Assembly (NCBI GenBank): GCA_964617665.1
Contig: CAZUAH010000686.1
Coordinates: 1 to 6,976, forward strand
Length of the DNA: 6,976 bases
Direction: 5' to 3'
Source of the DNA: JADHUC01 sp964617665
GTDB taxonomy: Bacteria; Planctomycetota; Planctomycetia; Pirellulales; Pirellulaceae
The notes below the pieces were generated by a model. It did no database searches and was not told where the DNA came from. It saw nothing but the letters and a program-made list of their open reading frames with translations. Positions 4,946 through 6,976 of this stretch are shown in pieces. A program made the translations under genes and the position numbers. Within the stretch, counting starts at the first letter, position 1. The number at the start of each line of letters is the position of its first letter.

Positions 4946-6757
4946 GTGGGATCTATCCGACGCAAGACGTATACCAAGCCGTTACCCGCCGACGCAGAGC
5001 TGTTCACCCGCAAAGGACAGCGAATGGCACGATGGAAAGTCGGCAGCAAATCGCGAACGGCGCCCGTGACCACGGGCAAGGATGGCTCGCCACGGATCGT
5101 GGAAACGGCGAAGACCTTCACGGCTAAGTATCGCAATGCCGAGAACTTGGTTGTTGAAGTGGCGACCGGATGCAAGGACAAGGCCGCTGCGGAGCAACGC
5201 CTTGCCGAACTGGAACGACAGGCGGACAGGATTCGAGCCGGCGTCTTGACCAGTACGGAAGAGAAAGCCGTGTCTCGACAGCAAACGCCGATAGCCGAAC
5301 ACATCGAAGCGTATCTCTCGCATCTGGAAGCCGCCGAGACGACGCCGGAACATCGGGCCAACGTTCGCCGCTGCCTCTACCGGATCGTGAATGACTGCGA
5401 GTTTGCCAAGCTGGCCGACATCGTCCGCGAACCCGTCGAAGCATGGCTGCTGGCGAGGGCGAAGGAAGGGATGGGAGCGCGAACGCGGAATACTTACCGA
5501 TCGGCAATCCATGCATTCTGCAATTGGTGCGCAGATCCTTCTTCGCCTCGGCTCTTGTCGAATCCACTTGTCGGGCTTCCCAGAGCAGACGAAGCGGCGG
5601 ATCCACGGCACCAACGCCGGTCGCTGACCGCCGACGAGTTGAGGAATCTGTTATTCGTGGCTCGATGGCGACCACTGGCCGAATACGGGCGCACAACCGT
5701 TCGACGCAAGAAGGCCAACGCCAAGGGACGCCGAACCTGGACCAAGGCACCGTTGACCTTCGACACGATCGAGGAAGCTGTGGACCGAGCCCGAGACAGA
5801 CTCCGCGGCAATCCAGAGTTTGCCCACAAGCTGGATTCGTTGGGTCTGGAAAGGGCTTTGATCTACAAGACGCTGTTTTCGACGGGTTTGCGAAAGGGCG
5901 AGCTCGATTCACTGAGCGTGGGGCAACTGGAAATCGACGCCGAGCCGGCTTACTTGACGCTGGATGCTGCCGACGAGAAGAACCGTGAAGGCAACAGCAT
6001 ACCTCTCCGATCTGACCTCGCCAGCGACTTGCGAGCGTGGCTTGACGGCAAGGCAGAAGCCCTTCAGCGTGACGCCAGTGAGGCTCCAACGGTCAAGTTT
6101 GACCCGGAAGCCGCCAAGCGGGCACAGAACGCGACAGGCGATACCAGGGGCCCTGACGGGAGGACTTGTCACGGATGGGCCACTCTGCCGAAAGTCACGC
6201 CGGTTTTCCGAGTCCCCCGCGATCTGTTCAAGATTCTGTACCGAGACCTCGCCGTCGCTGGGATCTCGAAGCAAGACGCACAAGGACGCTACGTCGACGT
6301 ACACGCCCTGCGACACAGCTACGGCAGTCACCTTGGCAAGGCTGGAGTGGCGCCAAGGACAGCGCAAGCAGCGATGCGGCACTCCGATCCAAAACTGACC
6401 GCAAACATCTACCAAGATCCGCGAATCCTCGATCTGGCCGGCGCAGTGGAACTGCTGCCAAACTTGCCGCTGGACGGCGGGGCCGATCAGGACGCCGCAA
6501 GGGCGACAGGCACGGAAGGAAGGGCGGCTGGCCCGCTTGCCCCAATGCTTGCCCCAATGCTTGCCCCAAAACCTGCCAATCAGGGGCAAGCAGAGACATT
6601 CCTGACAACTGAAGTGACCGAGCCGGAAGAACTCGCCACTGTCAAGAAACAGAAGAATCCCAAGGAAACAAGCGTTTTCCCTGGGATTCGTCAAGAGCGG
6701 GCGAGGGGATTCGAACCCCCGACATACAGCTTGGGAAGCTGTCACTCTGCCAACTGA
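4946..6757 (+). CDS. Tyrosine-recombinase integrase
   Basis: It inserts and excises the element at the tRNA-Gly gene. The GTG at 4946 is chosen because residues GSIRRKTYTKPLPADAELF match the family N-terminus and AAAAGGG lies upstream; an in-frame GTG at 4916 is an alternative. From 4946 it has 603 residues: an arm-binding-like N-terminal region (about 1-85), a SAM-like core-binding domain (about 112-212) and a catalytic domain (about 225-500). All six catalytic residues are present: R316 (TGLRKGEL), K345 (DEKNREG), H453 and R456 (HALRHSYG), H479 (MRHSD) and nucleophile Y489 (ANIYQD). The tail (about 510-603) is low-complexity, with LAPMLAPMLAP. Its last 20 residues (ERARGFEPPTYSLGSCHSAN) are encoded by the antisense strand of the tRNA gene and are unlikely to be functional protein. 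It lies downstream of the XRE gene. Confidence 0.93.
   Translation: MGSIRRKTYTKPLPADAELFTRKGQRMARWKVGSKSRTAPVTTGKDGSPRIVETAKTFTAKYRNAENLVVEVATGCKDKAAAEQRLAELERQADRIRAGVLTSTEEKAVSRQQTPIAEHIEAYLSHLEAAETTPEHRANVRRCLYRIVNDCEFAKLADIVREPVEAWLLARAKEGMGARTRNTYRSAIHAFCNWCADPSSPRLLSNPLVGLPRADEAADPRHQRRSLTADELRNLLFVARWRPLAEYGRTTVRRKKANAKGRRTWTKAPLTFDTIEEAVDRARDRLRGNPEFAHKLDSLGLERALIYKTLFSTGLRKGELDSLSVGQLEIDAEPAYLTLDAADEKNREGNSIPLRSDLASDLRAWLDGKAEALQRDASEAPTVKFDPEAAKRAQNATGDTRGPDGRTCHGWATLPKVTPVFRVPRDLFKILYRDLAVAGISKQDAQGRYVDVHALRHSYGSHLGKAGVAPRTAQAAMRHSDPKLTANIYQDPRILDLAGAVELLPNLPLDGGADQDAARATGTEGRAAGPLAPMLAPMLAPKPANQGQAETFLTTEVTEPEELATVKKQKNPKETSVFPGIRQERARGFEPPTYSLGSCHSAN
6536..6592. repeat. 12-bp direct repeats plus 10-bp inverted repeat
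   Basis: CTTGCCCCAATG occurs at 6536-6547 and 6548-6559, with a third copy ending AAAA at 6560-6571. TGCTTGCCCC (6558-6567) is perfectly inverted at 6583-6592 (GGGGCAAGCA). The cluster lies within the integrase tail, about 100-160 bp from the tRNA 3' end, where arm-type integrase sites are often found. Confidence 0.8.
6655..6689 (-). terminator. Candidate intrinsic terminator of tRNA-Gly
   Basis: GAATCCCAAGGAAA (6655-6668) pairs with TTTCCCTGGGATTC (6676-6689): 13 of 14 pairs around a 7-nt loop. On the minus strand the hairpin begins 6 nt after the tRNA 3' end and is followed by a T-rich run (TTCTGTTTCTT), as expected of a rho-independent terminator. On the plus strand there is no T-run. The whole structure lies inside the integrase reading frame. 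A recombinase or Xis site is an alternative reading. Confidence 0.55.
6696..6731. other. Probable att site (tRNA 3' half)
   Basis: Integrases of this kind usually recombine in the T-arm or anticodon arm and carry a copy of the tRNA 3' part. The integrase-bearing element lies on the 3' side of the tRNA, so this end is the junction. The exact crossover cannot be set without the second att copy, which is not in the window. Confidence 0.4.
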
Positions 6758-6768
6758 GTTACGCCCGC
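6696..6768 (-). tRNA. tRNA-Gly (anticodon CCC)
   Basis: A 73-nt cloverleaf read on the minus strand: acceptor stem GCGGGCG/CGCCCGC, D arm ACTC/GAGT, anticodon stem ACAGC/GCTGT with loop TTCCCAA (anticodon CCC), a 5-nt variable loop, T arm GGGGG/CCCCT with loop TTCGAAT, and discriminator T. CCA is not encoded (CTT follows). The sequence strongly resembles bacterial glyU-type tRNAs. It is intact and is the attachment site of the element. The last 62 bp of the plus-strand integrase frame overlap it in antisense. Confidence 0.95.
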
Positions 6769-6793
6769 ATTTCTGGCTTTTGAACCTGCTATG

Positions 6794-6821
6794 AGTTTAG
6801 TCGTTTGGGCCGTGATAGCAA
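6794..6821 (-). promoter_or_regulatory. Candidate promoter of tRNA-Gly
   Basis: On the minus strand, TTGCTA (4 of 6), a 16-nt spacer and TAAACT (4 of 6) lie upstream of the tRNA 5' end at 6768. This leaves a 5' leader of about 20 nt for removal by RNase P. Moderate match only. Confidence 0.35.
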
Positions 6822-6843
6822 GCGGCGTGGAGCCGAAGACGGA

Positions 6844-6894
6844 AATGACCAAGCACCAATGATCAATTAAGGATCAGTGGGGGGCTTGGTCATT
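6844..6894. repeat. Large hairpin of AATGACCAAGC-type repeat
   Basis: AATGACCAAGC (6844-6854) is perfectly inverted at 6884-6894. Inside it CCAATGATC (6856-6864) pairs with GATCAGTGG (6872-6880) with one mismatch, leaving a 7-nt loop. CACCAATGATC is also nearly inverted to GGTCATTGGTG (6889-6899), so an alternative pairing exists. It lies in the chromosomal flank upstream of the tRNA. The rest of 6769-6976 shows no credible coding frame. Confidence 0.75.
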
Positions 6895-6976
6895 GGTGTC
6901 TGGACCTTGGGCATTAGGGCCCGCCCTCGGGGGCGCCAAACTTGCTCTTTCCTGGTTAACTGAGCTGGTTTTGTGA

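Larger units (their letters stand above)
1..6768. mobile_element. Integrative element in tRNA-Gly(CCC), left end not seen
   Basis: An intact tyrosine integrase gene abuts and overlaps the 3' end of a tRNA gene. With it, on one strand, are an excisionase-like HTH gene, a winged-helix gene, a primase-polymerase and an XRE regulator. This is the usual layout of an integrative element or phage-satellite-like island that restores the tRNA 3' end on insertion. I looked for a second copy of the tRNA 3' segment (the GGGATTCGAAC region) elsewhere in the window and found none, so the distal att site is outside or decayed. Membership of the element is well supported for 2617-6768, probable for the 1430-2407 gene, and unknown for the zinc-ribbon genes at 1-1223. 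No structural, packaging or conjugation genes are present here. Confidence 0.6.

Noticed and set aside
5124..6089. 321-residue minus-strand open frame
   Set aside because: It is a shadow of the integrase gene, Arg/Pro/Ser-rich and without any domain; the plus-strand frame has all catalytic residues.
6683..6713. GGGATTCG at 6683-6690 and 6706-6713, considered as att core direct repeat
   Set aside because: Only 8 bp, and the first copy is fully explained as an arm of the terminator hairpin; a real second att copy should lie at the far end of the element.
5909..6745. 278-residue minus-strand open frame
   Set aside because: Antisense shadow of the integrase catalytic domain and tail; no motif or ribosome binding site supports it.
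6922..6935. CGCCC-TCGG-GGGCG hairpin as a terminator
   Set aside because: Only 5 bp, with no clear T-run and no identifiable gene ending next to it.
1236..6941. Shared 12-mer GGGGCGCCAAAC at 1236-1247 and 6930-6941, considered as element end repeats
   Set aside because: A 12-bp match is expected by chance in 7 kb of GC-rich DNA, and the second copy lies beyond the tRNA, outside the element.

Overview
The window looks like planctomycete (Pirellulales-type) DNA, carrying most of an integrative element that sits in a tRNA-Gly(CCC) gene. The taxonomic call rests on family resemblance read by eye: a tyrosine integrase starting with the (M)GSIRRKTYTKPLP-type N-terminus, a primase-polymerase with a Thr-Glu-Ser-Thr repeat linker, small zinc-ribbon proteins ending in F-x-V-P, and a tRNA without an encoded CCA. 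No database search was possible.

Left part (1-1223, minus strand): two paralogous zinc-ribbon genes in tandem. Each has a similar upstream block containing TTGCAG-N17-TAGCAT. The gene nearer the window edge appears frameshifted: its zinc ribbon is in one frame, but a better-looking coding frame continues off the left edge. The second gene encodes a two-zinc-ribbon membrane protein with a duplicated Pro/Arg-rich linker, and a plausible C-terminal continuation lies in another frame beyond its stop.

Middle (1224-2616): a divergent promoter region, a leader with two mutually exclusive hairpins, a 325-residue protein of unknown function with a basic, HTH-like C-terminus (1430-2407), and a 209-bp gap. 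The gap holds a three-copy inverted/direct repeat and a five-codon leader ORF just ahead of a hairpin that covers the next ribosome binding site.

Integration/replication module (2617-6757, all plus strand): an AlpA/Xis-like excisionase, translationally coupled by an ATGA overlap to a winged-helix protein; a primase-polymerase without a helicase domain; an XRE-type regulator with its own promoter and a perfect palindrome; a frameshifted relic of a different integrase N-terminus; and the intact integrase. The likely logic is that integrase and Xis insert and excise the element, the primase-polymerase primes its copying with help from host or off-window proteins, and the XRE protein controls the integrase region. 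No capsid, portal, conjugation or toxin gene is visible here.

Right end (6536-6976): the integrase frame runs 62 bp into the antisense strand of the tRNA gene, so its last 20 residues are tRNA-encoded. A strong inverted repeat just past the tRNA 3' end, T-rich on the minus strand, looks like the tRNA terminator and lies inside the integrase frame. Beyond the tRNA is noncoding flank with a tRNA promoter candidate and a large hairpin. The other attachment site was not found in the window, so the element's left end is off-window or not recognisable.
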